DNA from: Cinnamomum chago
Taxonomy: Eukaryota > Streptophyta > Magnoliopsida > Laurales > Lauraceae
DNA length: 64,000 nucleotides
Assembly (NCBI GenBank): GCA_038049695.1
Contig: CP142453.1
Location: forward strand, 22,918,001-22,982,000
Direction: 5' to 3'
Shown here: one piece after another, positions 37,381 to 50,532 of the stretch
Layout of the letters: the number at the start of each line of letters is the position of its first letter
Position numbering within the stretch: the first letter of the stretch is position 1
The notes under the pieces: generated by a model
The model's input: only the letters and a program-made list of their open reading frames with translations
Told to the model about the DNA's origin: nothing
The model's database searches: none
Made by a program: the position numbers and the translations under genes

Positions 37381-37383
37381 AAA

Positions 37384-37605
37384 AAAATGATGTGGGATCT
37401 AAAAGAATATAAAAACAAAATCACCATAATCTACTTCAGTTATGTTTGGAAGTGTAAGTTTGCATCCAGAGGTTGTGGGTTCGAAACTGCACTACCACAC
37501 TGGGGCTACAAGGGAATTTTATTCGGCTTTCTCTCTTGGGCCCGTAGGGATTATTCTGGCTCAAAGGGTTAGGAACCCTGCGTTATCAAGAATAAAAAAA
37601 AAAAA
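37384..37605 (+). mobile_element. SINE family B, plus-strand copy
   Basis: B box GGTTCGAAACT, then GCACTACCACACTGG, a conserved body (CCCGTAGGGATTATTCTGGC) and an A-run tail at about 37591-37603. The A box region is degraded. The body aligns with the minus-strand copy at 39268-39442. It abuts the truncated right end of the gypsy fragment. Confidence 0.65.
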
Positions 37606-37979
37606 ATACTTGGAAGTGTAGAAAAGGTGGATAAATGAAGAAGGGAGATAAAGCAGCCCAAAGTTAAATTTTGGGATGTGGATATCTTCCCCCACTTGTT
37701 TTCTCCATGTCCAAATGGGTTGTAGCGTTGCCAGTGAACATGTACTCTGAATAGTTAGTGAACATGTACTCTGAATAGTTAGATAGGCTAGATCCAATCA
37801 CAACCCGAGGGCTTGTTTCTCAACAAGAATTCGGTGAAATTCTAATTCTCCAAAAGATGTCCATTGAGGTGAAATTCTTAAATCCATCTCTTTATGGAGC
37901 ATTTAAAATCCCAACAAAAAAGTAAAGAGATTACAATTTCATAAATCCCAAAAGATTATTTAAGACATTTTAGGTTGTT

Positions 37980-38272
37980 GAAATTAGAAAATATGGTAAA
38001 AAGGAACATAATATAACATTTCAAATTCCAAGGACAAGCCTATCATATCTCTAAAAATCCCCAAACATAAATTATAGTAAAGAAACATCACTGAGAATCA
38101 GGGTCTGCCTTAGAAATTCATTATTGAAATTTGAAAATATGGTAAAAAGGAACATAACATAACATTTCAAATGCCAAGGACAAGCCTATCACATTTCTAT
38201 AAATCCCCAAACATAAATTATAGTAAAGAAACATCCCTGAGAATCAGGGCTGCCTTAGAAATTCATTAATAT
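37980..38272 (+). repeat. Tandem duplication, unit about 145 bp
   Basis: Two units share ATATGGTAAAAAGGAACATA, CAAGGACAAGCCTATCA and TCCCCAAACATAAATTATAG, differing at only a few positions. The duplication is therefore recent compared with the surrounding repeats. Confidence 0.9.
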
Positions 38273-39027
38273 GTCCGCCCCCCCGCACCCTATGTTGGAT
38301 ATTCTAAGCTCACATCTACAATATGTGCAAGGGATTTGAGAGTATCTTTGAGCTGAAGCTCGTATTTTAAAATTTTAAATCACTCAAAATAATATATATA
38401 TATTTTTTTTAATGTGATTTGGCCACGGATGAACTATTTATTTGTATTTTACACCACATTGAGGATTGAGCCATTAAAATTTGGATGCACCATATTTTCA
38501 AAGTCCGTAGGCCGCACTGCAGTAGTCCATGTGAGTGAGCTGCCCCACCCACTGTAAGTGTAAGTAGACTTGGCCGTCCTCATTCGTCAATGGCCACTGT
38601 GGGGTGGGGTCCACCACACTCTCCCCGCTTTGAGCAGTGTTGTCTCCACTTTTCCCAACTACTCGAGGAGGAATAGGCGAAATATATGATCCTGGACTTG
38701 ACTTCCTGCGCATGATCCTCGAGCCTTGGGCCCCACTGGTATATGCGGTGCACCCTTTTGATCAACACAATCAATTTCGTGGGCCACACCTACATAAATG
38801 CCATTCCAAGAATCACTAGGGTCGGTGAAATCGCAACCACTCAATCATTTGATCCTATCTCTCTCATTGACACATTCCCTTTGTCAATCTCTCGTGCAAT
38901 AAAAATATGTGATTTTAACCATGTTTTGGTTATTTTTTATTTTTTGGTTTTCTTATTGGTCAAATTAGCTACAGGTTGGGAACCATTGAACGGGCGAGCC
39001 AAGGTGAGCTTGGAGGACTTTTAGAAA
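38273..39027. other. Intergenic, no gene seen
   Basis: The GC-richer patch 38500-38860 has short open frames on both strands but no recognisable domain, and reads like repeat-derived sequence (GGGCCCCAC, GTGGGGTCCACC words). Confidence 0.4.
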
Positions 39028-39250
39028 CTTTACATGTAGAGATGTATAACGAAATAAAGTGAAGTATATAAATTAAAAGAAAATAAAATATAAGTAAGTT
39101 ATGATAATATTTTGTCTTTTTTACTTTATAGGAATTTTTTTTTACTTTTTATGTAAAAAGTAAATTTTTTTTTGTTATTTAGTGGAGAAATGAGTTTTAA
39201 AAAAAAACGATGGAAATTTTGAATTTGTATATTTTTTTAGGGGGAATGCA
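39028..39250 (+). mobile_element. MITE family A, copy 3 (partial)
   Basis: Shares the ATAAAATATAAGTAAGTTATG core, the TTTTTATGTAAAAAGT middle and the GGAAATTTTGAATTTG right part, but the terminal TGTTTGG/CCAAACA words are missing. Confidence 0.45.
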
Positions 39251-39267
39251 GCATGCAAAGTATTACT

Positions 39268-39442
39268 GATTTTTTTTTAATGCAGGGTTATCAGTCATTT
39301 GGGCTAGAATAATCCCTACGGGTTCAGGAGAAAAAGCCGGGTAAAATTTCCCTGTGGCTCCAGTGTGGTAGTGCAGTTTCAAACCCATAATTTTCGAGTG
39401 CAAACCGTGATCTTATGCCAATTGAGCTATCCCTCGGAATTA
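39268..39442 (-). mobile_element. SINE family B, minus-strand copy with intact pol III boxes
   Basis: Minus strand: TAGCTCAATTGG fits the A box consensus fully, GGTTTGAAACT is a near-consensus B box 40 nt later, then GCACTACCACACTGG, CCCGTAGGGATTATTCTAGC and an A-rich tail. About 175 bp. Confidence 0.75.
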
Positions 39443-41090
39443 TTGTTGCTGATTGGTTAAAACGTAAAGTTTACAGCATTATTATTAGGCAACTTGGATT
39501 TAATTTGATGGACTACATTAGTTGTAATAGCAATGGATGATGGATGCCCCTGATGCATGTAGTTCTCAGTAGATGGTTAGCCAAGTATTTATAATCAATT
39601 GATCATGCATTGCTGAGGTGAGATGAGATAGTGAAATATTTGGTCTCATGAGCCTTTTTTTTTCTTACTATAATCTATAATAAGAGTTTTGGATGTTGGG
39701 TTTTTTTATTTATACATGATGTTATGTTTTGTTCCCTACATTTGAAATGCTATTTTATTTTTTAATGGGAATTTCAAATTAGAGTCACCTAAAAATTCTT
39801 GGAAATCTTGGAATTCTAATATTTTTACATTTTGCTAGAGTTTCAAATACTCCATTAGTAGGAAGAATTTGGAATTCCACCTGAGGGTCAACTTTCTTGA
39901 TACTATGAGATTCTCCATATATGAATCCTTATAATTTTAGTAAAGCAATGGGCCGATGTTAGGGTCTATTTGTCAACATGGACTCCATATGATTTGACTA
40001 TATAAAAATTTGTAGTCGAATGAGCTTCAAGATACTATTGAAGAAGTGGAGGATGAAGGATTTAAGATGAAAATGTAGATGAAATCTTGCCTTCCATTCT
40101 CTTATGATTATTTTTTAATATTCACATTTGCTTTTGAAACTTTTATCAAGTGTTTTGGAATTTCTAAAATTTTAATTTTGCAAGACAAGGCAATCCCTAT
40201 GGTTAGTTTGTGTAATGCTTTGATTTTCAAAACTTGGTTCACAATTTATCATGTTCCTCCTATGGGACGCGTGATTTAAAAAAAAAAAACATTATGCCAT
40301 ATATCAATTGCTTGATATATCCATTCAACTAAAAAATTCTCTTTATTTTCTTTCAAAATAAAAAATACTTTAATAAAGGGAAAAAAATATGTACTTTAGT
40401 AAAAGAAAAAAACAATCTTCCTAATTGTATAGTGGGTTAATACAATGCAGCAATGAAGTTTTCCCGTAATGAAATGAATCGAGGGAATTCCTACACATTC
40501 AACTCCCATGTATTCAAATGCAAGCAAACATACTAATATGAAAATGGGTTCGTTAATATCCATGAAAAAATAAAAAAATAGAAAAGATAAGAAGCCCATT
40601 ATCAAGATTGACACCCATTCTTAAATCCAAAGTCTAAGTATGGACCCAAATAAGATTTGAGCTTGGCCTGGGTCCCTGGGTTTACACCTGAGGACTTGCA
40701 AGCTCAAACTATATCAGAAAATATTATATGCATAAGGTTTTTGTTGGAAAAATCTCCTTAGACTATTAGTATACCAAAAAGGACTCCTAAGAATTTTATG
40801 GCCTGGAGTAGTCCCATGGGCCCTTCCTTTTTTTTTATTTCATGACCAGCGAGGTCACAAAAGAGTGTATTGTCACTTTAGATTAAAATCCTTTCTATTG
40901 GAAAGAAAACTATTAGTTAGTTACACATTAGAATTTGTGAAAGTGATAAAATAGGTAATACCGGGTTGTCATGTATCTGTATGCATACATATATGAAATA
41001 TGCAACTTTAAATTTTGGTGAAGATGTGTTTTTTATATCTACATGCAAACTTCATATATGGTCGAGCCAGTTTATTTGTAGTTAGTGACT
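39443..41090. other. Intergenic, no gene seen
   Basis: AT-rich. Short open frames such as 40079-40279 have no family resemblance and no supporting splice or start context. Confidence 0.5.
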
Positions 41091-41432
41091 ATGGAGTGTG
41101 AAGTTGAATGTAAATGTGGAGGTGAATATGAAGACTTATGTGAATGTAGATAGGAATGTATTGTTGAATGTGCTCGTGCATGCTAGACAGACTGGTTCTA
41201 TAAATTTATGTCAAAATGTAAATTATATAAGTTATACTGTTATAGATGTAAGTGTGCAGTTTGTGAATTTCACTTTCTTTAGGTGGACGCGAGCATAAAT
41301 GTGTTGAACATGTCTAGACATGTGGACGTGCAAAGGTGTGAATGTTAGATTGCTATGTGTGGGCGTCGGTGATTAGGAATGTGAAGGTGAGTGGCCAAGG
41401 TGTCAGTGAATGTGGAGGTGAATTTGATGGTA
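41090..41432 (+). repeat. Degenerate GTGAATGT minisatellite
   Basis: GTGAATGT, GTTGAATGT, GAATGTAGA and GTGGAGGTGAAT words recur dozens of times with loose 6-12 bp spacing. The short open frame over it (MKLNVNVEVNMKTYVNVDRN) is a by-product of the repeat. Confidence 0.55.
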
Positions 41433-41452
41433 CCTGCAAAATTGAAATAGTT

Positions 41453-41757
41453 GTTGCTTGGTAACTCTAATAATAGAATCAAGTGAAGTAAAGTTGATTT
41501 CAAATAAATAATAAAATACAAGTGGGTTTTGATAGTATTTTATTTTTAGTTGTTTGTTATGAAATCTTTTTTACTTTTTGTATGAGAAATTAGAGTTTTT
41601 TTTTGTATTTTTTTGGATAAAGGTAGTTGCTTTTTTTACTATTTTTTAAAAAATATGAAGAGAGTTTTGAATTAAAGTGCTTTTGATGTAACATTGAATC
41701 TTAAAAATGGAAGCTTTATTTGACTTTTATTATATTAGTAAATTGCCAAACTAGCCC
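41453..41757 (+). mobile_element. MITE family A, copy 4
   Basis: Begins GTTGCTTGGTAACTCTAA, ends AATTGCCAAACTAGCC, with core ATAAAATACAAGTGGGTTTTG. About 305 bp, ending roughly 100 bp left of the copia element. Confidence 0.6.
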
Positions 41758-41854
41758 AAGGTAGTTGTCAATTGATCATTGTAGGAATGCAACTTTGGTG
41801 ATGATCACTGAATGTCTAAGGTCTTTTGAACCCCCTTATGAGCAACGATATTTA

Positions 41855-42752
41855 TGTTGAAGCTAATGGCCAGAAAACAGAGGCTCCAGTAAAATAGAAT
41901 GCAAATGAAACAATAGTACCCGAATAAAGAAGGCTGCAACTGTGATTTGCAGGCGTAAAAAGAAGAGCAGCAACAGCAGCAGATCTGTGACCGAGGCACG
42001 TCTGATGACGCTCTCTTTAGGACGAGTTCCGCCCCTTGGGATAGAATCCAGGTGCGAAGGGTCTCAGCAGAACTGCCCCCAGGATACAACGGCCTTCTTG
42101 TTCAGGCTCTGGTCGCAACGCAAACTCGAATACCGCAGACTCCATTTTTTGAATGCTCAGAGGGAAAACAGAAAGAAGAAGAAGAAGGGAAGAAACGTTT
42201 TTTTCTTTTGTATATATGACAAAAGCGCAGATGGCCCTAATTTATATTATGATTAGGTAGTCTGTTGGGCCATTAAACGATCGTTTAATCCACATTAAAT
42301 CAGCGATTAAAACATGTTTAAATTCACAACGTTAAACCACATTAATCATCGTTTAAAATATCATTAAATAAGCGATTAAAACATGTTTAAATCACAACGT
42401 TAAACGACGTTTAAAAAAATAATGGCAAAAGGTCTTGCACCCCCCCTGCGCGCGATATACACGCAGGATGCGCGTCGCGGAAGCACGCCCAGTTAAACGT
42501 TTTCCAGACCCAGCACCCCGGGTCAGGCCTGGCTCGCGTGCGCGCATAGGGCCCATGACAAAAGCCTTCAAAGGTTCTTAAAGTGTAAAGGAATGAAAAC
42601 ACATATAAACCCACCTCAAAAGTTGAAGTTGAACAATGTGGGATGTGTTGATTCTAAAAGCCTACACAACCCATAAAGTAAACAAGAAGAAATGACAAAA
42701 AATGACTTTTACGAAAACCACCTTTAGAATTTTTGAAACAAAAAACCCAACA
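41855..42752 (-). repeat. Copia 3' LTR
   Basis: 898 bp. Its distal half has several GATTAAAACATGTTTAAAT/ACGTTAAAC words, themselves a small internal repeat of about 75 bp near 42290-42410. Confidence 0.9.
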
Positions 42753-45700
42753 ATCTCCCCCTTGTTTCAAAATATTTAATGAGCATTTCACTGGTAAGGT
42801 GACCAGGCTTGAACCTTACCGTCATGACATAATTTCAAACCTTTAGGAGTTGAAGTGAATAAGTTCTTGAACTTCAATTTTTTATATCAGTTCATAATTA
42901 TGTCAAGATTTGATCTTGGAGTCATTAGGTCAGCACTTTACGGCCATATGCTTAATCCCGGATTTCCTGAGTGCTCTAGAGAATCTGCCCAAATTCTCAT
43001 AGGAAGCGGCCCCACTTCCACACTCATATAGGTGAGTCTATCAAGAGTGCTCCTGCAGCTGTGCACCCCACCATATAGGCTATAGATCTCACTAAAAATT
43101 AAATTCAACCTGATTCGCTACAGGTTATGTACCAACAATCAAATGAGTCATACACAACAGGGATGAGTTCAGAGTAACCATACTCTATATGTCGGTACTT
43201 CACATCATCGAGATAGCTTGTTTTTCCCATTGAACCTATTTCTCGGGATCTCCGGTCATTAGGTTGGGTTCCCACTATTGATGATTTATGGGCTTAAGAC
43301 CCATCCCTTTAGTTATTTCTTTTATTTTTTCCCTTGCAAAGTCTTTTGTCAAAGGATCTGCTAAATTATCCTTTGATCTCACATAATCAATTGAAATTAC
43401 ACCTCCACTGAGTAATTGTCTCACATAGCTATGTTGTAGTCGCACTTGTCTAAACTTTCCATTATACGTGGTATTGTTAGCAGTAATAATTGCTACAGTG
43501 TTATCACAATGAATAATAATAGGAGGAATGGGTTTAGTCCACAAGGGAATATCAAATAATAAATTTATAATCCATTCAGATTCCATCGCAGCAGCTCCCA
43601 GAGCCAGGAATTCTGAATCTTTAATGGAATGTGAAATTACAGTTTGTTTCTTTGATTTTAAAGATACTGCAGCACCTCCCAAAGTGAAAATATATCCACT
43701 TGTAGACTTAGAATCATCTAAGTCCGAATTCCAGTCAGCATCACTGTAACACTCAACTACAGGTGGATAACCAGAATAATACAATACATAGTCTATAGTA
43801 TTCTTTAAATACTTAAGTACTCTAGATACAGCTTTACAATGTTCTATACCAGGGTTATTGGTATATCTACTCAATTTACTGACTGCATAAGCTATATCAG
43901 GACGAGTACAATTCATAGCATACATTAAGCTACCAATTACACTAGCATAATCAAGTTGAGATACACATTGACCATCATTTTTTACTAATTTAATACTATG
44001 ATCAAAAGGAGTAGACACAGGTTTACAATTAAAATGATCGTATTTTCTCAATATTTTTTCAATGTAATGAGATTGGAATAACTTGATTCCAGAATCATCT
44101 CTTATAATTTTAATTCTCAATATAACATTTGCTTCTCCCAAGTCTTTCATATCAAAGTTATGAGAGAGAAGTCTCTTTATATCTTTGATGCTTTCCATGT
44201 CAGAGCCAAATATTAGTAAATCATCAACATATAAGCATATTATTATTGTTGAACAACCATTATATTTATAATAATTACATTTTTCAGCTTCGTTAATTTT
44301 GAAGCCATTAGATAGAATTACCTCATCAAATTTCATATGCCACTGTTTAGGTGCTTGTTTTAGTCCATATAAGGACTTTATTAATTTACACACCTTATGT
44401 TCTTATCCTTTTATGACATAGCCTTCTGGTTGGTCCATATAAATTTTCTCTTCCAAATCTCCATTTAGAAAAGCAGTTTTGACATCCATCTGATGTATAA
44501 TCAAATTATGAACAGCAGCAATAGCAATCAATAGTCTAATAGAACTGATTCTAGACACATGAGAATAAGTATCAAAGAAGTCTATTCCCTCTTTTTGCCT
44601 AAAGCCTTTGGCTACTAGCCTGGCTTTATATTTCTCTATTGACCCATCAGGTCTAAGTTTTTTCTTGAGAACCCACTTGCACCCTAAAGGTTTAGTACCT
44701 AAAGGTAAGTCAGTTAATTCCCAGGTATTATTGGCTAAAATAGATTCAATTTCATCATCTAATGCCTCCTTCCAGAAGGCAGCATCATGAGTAGTCATAG
44801 CCTCCTTGAAAGTAGATGGATCTTCCTCTACTAGATAGGTTTCAAAGTCAGGACCAAAACTAGTAGCTGTCCTTAGTCTCTTACTCCTTCTAGGTTGAGA
44901 TTTTTCTTCCTCATGAGTTTCTAGTACTCTATTCAATGAAGAAGGTTCTGATGTAAACTTAGTTTTAAAAGGAAAAAGGTCTTCAAAGAAATCTGCATCT
45001 CTAAATTCAACTAGGCTTAGGTCTTCTAGTTTTATGAATCTGTAGGCAGCACTATCTTGTGCATAGCCAATGAAAACACACTCCCATGAGTGGGTCCTAA
45101 TCTAGGTCTTTTTGGATCTACTATCCTGACATGTGTTAAACACCCCCAAACTCTAAAGTATCTAAGGTTAGGCTTTCTCCCTTCCCAAATCTCAAAAGGT
45201 GTTCTATTAGTTTTAGAATGTAAAACTCTATTTAAAATATAACAAGCAATCAACAAAGCTTCACCCCATAAGTTTTTAGGACTCCCAGATGCTATTAACA
45301 TAGAGTTAATCATTTCAATCAAAGTTCTATTTTTCCTTTCTGCTATACCATTTTGTTGGGGTGTATAAGGGGCAGTACAAGTTCTCTTAATTCCTTTAGA
45401 TTCACAATAGTCTAAAAAATCTTTTGAGGTGTATTCACCACCTCTATCACTTCTGAATGTCACAACCTTTCTATTCAGTTTATTTTCAACTTCAGTCACA
45501 TAAACTTGAAATTTAGATAGTGCTATATCTTTAGTTCTTAATAAGTATACATAAGTATACCTAGAACATTCATCAATAAAAGTAATAAAATAATATTTAC
45601 CACCTCTAGTCATAGTATTACTTAGATCACATATATCAGAATGAACCAATTGAAGTAATGCAGATTCCCTTTCCACATGTTTAAATGGCTTACGAGTAAT

Positions 45701-47216
45701 TTTGGATTGAGAGCATATTAGACATTTCTTATGATCATCAACATATTTATCAATTAATCAATCATTACTCATATTTCTCATAGTTCTGAAATTAATGTGA
45801 CCTGATCTACCATGCCATTCATCAACTGAAGTGATAATATAAGCCGAAGAATATGCAATATTATTATTGACAGTATTCAATTTAAACATATTCTCACTGG
45901 CATAACTCTTACCCACAAATACACCTTTCTTGGTGATCACAAATTGGTCGGATTCCATTACCTGTTTAAATCCGGCCTTATTCAGAAGATAACCAGACAC
46001 AAGGTTCTTTTTTAATTCTGGTGCATGAAAGACGTTCAACAATGTCATTGTCTTCCCGGAAGTGAACTGAATTTCAACCTTCCCTTTACCGATTGCTTGT
46101 GTAGTAATGGTAGTTCTCAGAGCGAGTTTACAATCATTCGTGACCTTCTCATAGGTCTTAAACATACTTCTATCAAAAGTGACATGGTTGGTTGCACCAG
46201 TGTCAATCCACTATCCTTCGCTCTTTGCTGTGCTGACAGCATTTACCTCAGAAATAACAGCAACAAACTGTTCGACTTCAGTAACATTAGCTTGAGGCTT
46301 GGTTGCTTGAGATTGTTGTGGACCTTTTTTCCGGTGACGACATTCTCTTGCAAAGTGTCTCGGCTTGCCACAAACAAAGAAACTGCCTTTAGCCTGTGGC
46401 TTGACAGTCCCTTGATTTTTACTGAACTTTTTGTTGTGGTTTTGCTTTCAAATTCTTCCTCTTAAAGGAAGGATTAGACTGCTTATTCCTGCTCAGATTT
46501 TGGTCAAATCTCCCTTTCTTTTCACCATCAACTTGTGATTTAGATTCAACTAAGTTTATTTTGCCACCATTCTCTGCCAAATCCTTCTGATCACTATTTC
46601 GGGCTTCTTCCTCAATTCTCAAGTAGCGCTGAAGGAGCTCCAAAGAATAGTCTTTTCTCTTGTGTCGAAGGGTTTTCTGTATATCCTTCCAAGTGGGTGG
46701 TAATTTTTCAATAATAGTAGCCACTTGGAACTGTTCATCGATTCGGATCCCTTCTTTAACAATTTCATTAACAATGGTTTGTAAGTCATGTACTTGAGGA
46801 AGAATGGGCTTGTCATCTACCATCTTGAAATTCAAATAGCGACCAACCGCATATTTCTTAGCTCCAGACTCCTCTGTTTTATATTTTTTATCAAGAGTTC
46901 TCTAGAGGTCTTTAGCAGATCGGGCTTCAGAATACATGTTATAAATGTTGTCTGCTACAAGGTTTATAATATGACTCTTGCACAGGTAATCATTTTCTTT
47001 CCATTTCTTCCGTGCATAAGAGCCACCTGGTCCTTCTTCACGCTTAGGGCATGGTTCGGTAAGGACATATGCAATTTTCAAAGATGTCAGCAGAAATAAA
47101 ACTTTATGCTGCCAACGTCGAAAATTAGATCCATCAAAGCTATCTAACCGAACTAGGTCCTGGTGCATGAACTTGACAGCGGAAGGAGCCATAGCAGGAG
47201 AAAATTGTCCTAAAAT

Positions 47217-48107
47217 TGTAGAAGCTAATGGCCAGAAAACAGAGGTTCTAGTAAAATAGAATGCAAATGAAACAATAATACCCGAATAAAGAAGGCTGCA
47301 AATGTGATTTGCAGGCGTAAAAAGAAGAGCAGCAACAGCAGCAGATCTGTGACCGAGGCACGTCTGATGACGCTCTTTTTAGGACGAGTTCCGCCTCTTG
47401 GGATAGAATCCAAGTGCGAAGGGTCTCAACATAACTGCCCCCAGGATACAACGGCCTTCTCGTTCAGGCTCTGGTCGCAACACAGGCCCGAATACCGCAT
47501 ACTCCGTTTTTTGAATGCTCAGAGGGAAAACAGAAAGAAGAAGGGAAGAAACGTTTTTTTTCCTATATCTGACAAAAGCGCAGATGACCCTAATTTATAT
47601 TATGATTAGGTAGTCCGTTGGGCCATTAAACGATCGTTTAATCCACATTAAATCAGCGATTAAAACATGTTTAAATTCACAACGTTAAATCACATTAATC
47701 ATCGTTTAAAATATCATTAAATAAGCGATTAAAACAGGTTGAAATCACAACGTTAAACCACGTTTAAAAAAATAATGGCAAAATGTCTTGCACCCCCCCT
47801 GCGCGCGATATACACGCAGGATGCACGTCACGGACGCACGCCCGGTTAAACGTTTTCCAGACCCAGCACCTCGGGTCAGGCTTGGCTCGCGTGCGCGCAT
47901 AGGGCCCATGGCAAAAGCCTTCAAAGGTTCTTAAAGTGTAAAGAAATGAAAACACATATAAACCCAGCTCAAAAGTTGAAGTTGAGCAATATGGGATGTG
48001 TTGATTCCAAAAGCCTACACAACCCATAAAGTAAACAAAAAGAAATGACAAAAAAATGACTTTTACAAAAACCACCTTTAGAATTTTTAAAACAAAAAGA
48101 CCCAACA
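47217..48107 (-). repeat. Copia 5' LTR
   Basis: 891 bp, aligned to the 3' LTR along its whole length with small indels in GAA and T runs. Confidence 0.9.
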
Positions 48108-48112
48108 ATTTA

Positions 48113-49261
48113 TGCTCAACAGATGTTACTAGTCGCATAATGTCATATATTTATTGATCTTTTTAACTATTTTGTGTAGTGATATCTATGGTCGTATTAG
48201 ACTGAGTACGACATTGGTATCTATTTGGCGATTTTTAATTATCACGAGCAATGATATTCTATTTTCATGGCAGGCTACCAGTCTCGTAATTGCATCAATG
48301 AGCAACAATATTGTTTATGTTCACAGCAGGCTGTTAGTCCTAGAGTGGCATCTATTATGTGAAGCTTAACTGCTACGAGCTGCAATATCTATGGACTTTT
48401 ATATGTACGCTTTTACACGTATGGATGAATGTAGGATATTGCATATTTTTGACAATGCCAATGCCCATCCTCCTACAAACGAGATACCATGACATTATAG
48501 AAAGGAAAATGACTCCACCAATCTCTATAACATGAGTATGATACACCAAACTCATTAATGGAGTTAAAAACACGAATCAAATAATAAATGAAAACCATTA
48601 TAATAGAGTCTACCTTTTTAATTTTAGTTTGAAAAAACATTTTCATCTTGCAGATACAAATCTATGGAAGCCAAAAAGGGATTTCGAGATGAAAAGATTG
48701 TAGAGATTCTTTCGTGAGACGGAAAAGATGACAAAATGAGAAAATGAAACTCGAGTTGGTACACATGTAGTAGCGAGAAATAAGTAGCGATAATAATTCT
48801 CAACGTAGAAGTGCAAAAAAAAAAAAAGAAGGGTATAATGTGGCGGGAAGTCCAACCTGGCTACTAATAAATTTTAGGTTCCTTTTGGTCTGCTAAGGGT
48901 CTAAAAGGATTTTTTGGTAAATGCCCCCAGGCGTATATACCAATTTGGTTTGCTGAACAACTTTAGGAGAGTGTATTTGCGAGCCCCATTTTGCACCTCT
49001 GTGACCCTCCCTATCAGCTGAACTATCTCTCCTTCTACCCTTGAACGATCATTAGACCCGATTTGAGCATTATATGATTGTACTGTTGAATTTGAGAACA
49101 AAAGGTTTCCAACTCTTGATTTTTGAGGTTCATATTCTGATCATGATGTCCTGTATCTAAAAATTCAAGCCCCTTCCCTCTGTTTTGTAAGTCTACACAC
49201 CATAGCTGAAGTGCATCTCTATAAATATAAAAATGAACATTATGAGTCCTATTGGGGTTCA
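48113..49261. other. Intergenic, no gene seen
   Basis: AT-rich, no exon or element recognised. Repeated CACGAGCAATGATATT/ATGAGCAACAATATT phrases near 48170-48400 suggest an old degenerate tandem repeat. Confidence 0.4.
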
Positions 49262-49269
49262 ATTTTAGG

Positions 49270-49609
49270 TGGGGTGTTCACGGGCCCTAATTTGGGCCAT
49301 GACTAGATGTATAATCTTTGGATATTTAGTATATGGGCCATCTTCGATTCAAGTGATAGAAAGCCCAAACTGCGCCCTGAATTGAATAATGAGTGCTTGT
49401 AATTTATTGATAGTTTGTTCAAACAGCTCATAGAAAAGCCCGTACAGTTGATGAAAAGCCCACCTGGCTTGGTTCAGCTCAGCCTAATTAACTAGGCTCT
49501 AGCACGTGTCGAATAAAGGCCCGACACGAGGCTATGTTTGGAAGTCAGATCAGGCTTAGATATGCCTAATGCCCCAGCCCGAGACCACATCAAGCCATAA
49601 ACACCCCTA
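49270..49609. mobile_element. hAT-type MITE, copy 2 of the 12851 family, 340 bp
   Basis: Starts TGGGGTGTTCACGGGCCC and ends CATAAACACCCCTA. Flanks ATTTTAGG (49262-49269) and ATTATAGA (49610-49617) match at 6 of 8. Interior words AAGTGATAGAAAGCCCAAA and TGCTTGTAATTTA are shared with 12851-13220. Confidence 0.7.
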
Positions 49610-49749
49610 ATTATAGAGCCTTTACTAGAGTCACTTGCGATTGGACCTTGACACGGTTACTCGCTACTTACAACTCCATGTGATATGGACTTCTATCAGG
49701 CCTAGGTTGGGTCCCATTTCATTGAGTAGGACGTGGAGTCTGCATCAAC

Positions 49750-49850
49750 CAAACTCATTGTTCATGAATGAAAACGTGGAACATTGAGCTCTTTATCTCA
49801 TTGTTCATGAATGAAAATGTGGAACATTGAGCTCTTTATCTTTTATAAGA
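49750..49850 (+). repeat. Tandem duplication of about 50 bp
   Basis: CTCATTGTTCATGAATGAAA followed by GTGGAACATTGAGCTCTTT occurs twice in direct succession with one substitution, so it is recent. Confidence 0.9.
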
Positions 49851-50532
49851 CTACTATATGCACTTTTTTCACCAATGCTGAGTTTTGCTGGATGTAACTG
49901 GTGCATGTTGCACACTATTAAAGGTGCTGACTACAGACCGAAATTTTATTACAGTTGAAAGAGTCAAATTATATACGGACTGTCGAGTAAATGAAGTTAG
50001 GGTTTTAGGCAGCTTGACTATTAAAAGCAAATGGTACTCATATCTTGGGTCAAAGGATTATTACAGGGCCAGTTGTAGGTAGATCATGGAATTACTGGAA
50101 TGGGCCATCCATGGTGATCATCATCATTCCAAAAAAGGTAATATTGCTTCATGTATCATGTGCATCCAAGAAACATTGTCATTAATGAATGCCAAAAAGA
50201 AGTAGAAAGATTAAAACAGGATGGTAAAATCAAAATGAGCATCCTCGGATTCTCCTATGCGGATATCTGGTGTTGTCCGACCATGCATTGGGACGATCGG
50301 ATGCTGTTTTTAAGTTTTTGACATTCACCGCAGAGGAGGGCCCTCTTTTTTTTTTTTTTTTTCTTTTTCAGGATGTGTATTATGCTCATCATGTGTGCGT
50401 GCAGCTAAAATGGTAGTCCTCTTTGTATAGGTGATCAACACGTATAAAATGCCCATGAACCATGTCCGGTAGCAGTGGTACAATACAACTACGTCCACCA
50501 AACAATGCCGGTTGGGGCTCTCTTCTCTACGT
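49851..50532. other. Intergenic, no gene seen
   Basis: AT-rich with a T-run of about 20 near 50350. A 65-codon open frame at 49885-50082 has no recognisable family. Confidence 0.4.

Larger units (their letters stand above)
41855..48107 (-). mobile_element. Ty1/copia retrotransposon, full-length fossil with both LTRs
   Basis: 6,253 bp on the minus strand, flanked by the 5-bp duplication ATTTA (41850-41854 and 48108-48112). LTRs are 47217-48107 (5') and 41855-42752 (3'), with TG...CA ends, and a purine tract lies beside the 3' LTR. Internal parts in copia order: gag with a CCHC knuckle (about 46300-47190), protease region, integrase (about 45030-45870), reverse transcriptase with YVDDLL (about 44000-44900), RNase H (about 43280-43750). 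The coding region is broken, with roughly half a dozen interruptions. The LTRs differ by about 4-5% by eye, suggesting a few million years or less at usual plant rates. Confidence 0.9.

Noticed and set aside
38498-38844. Cluster of overlapping short frames on both strands
   Set aside because: No family resemblance, no splice or start support, and the composition looks repeat-derived.
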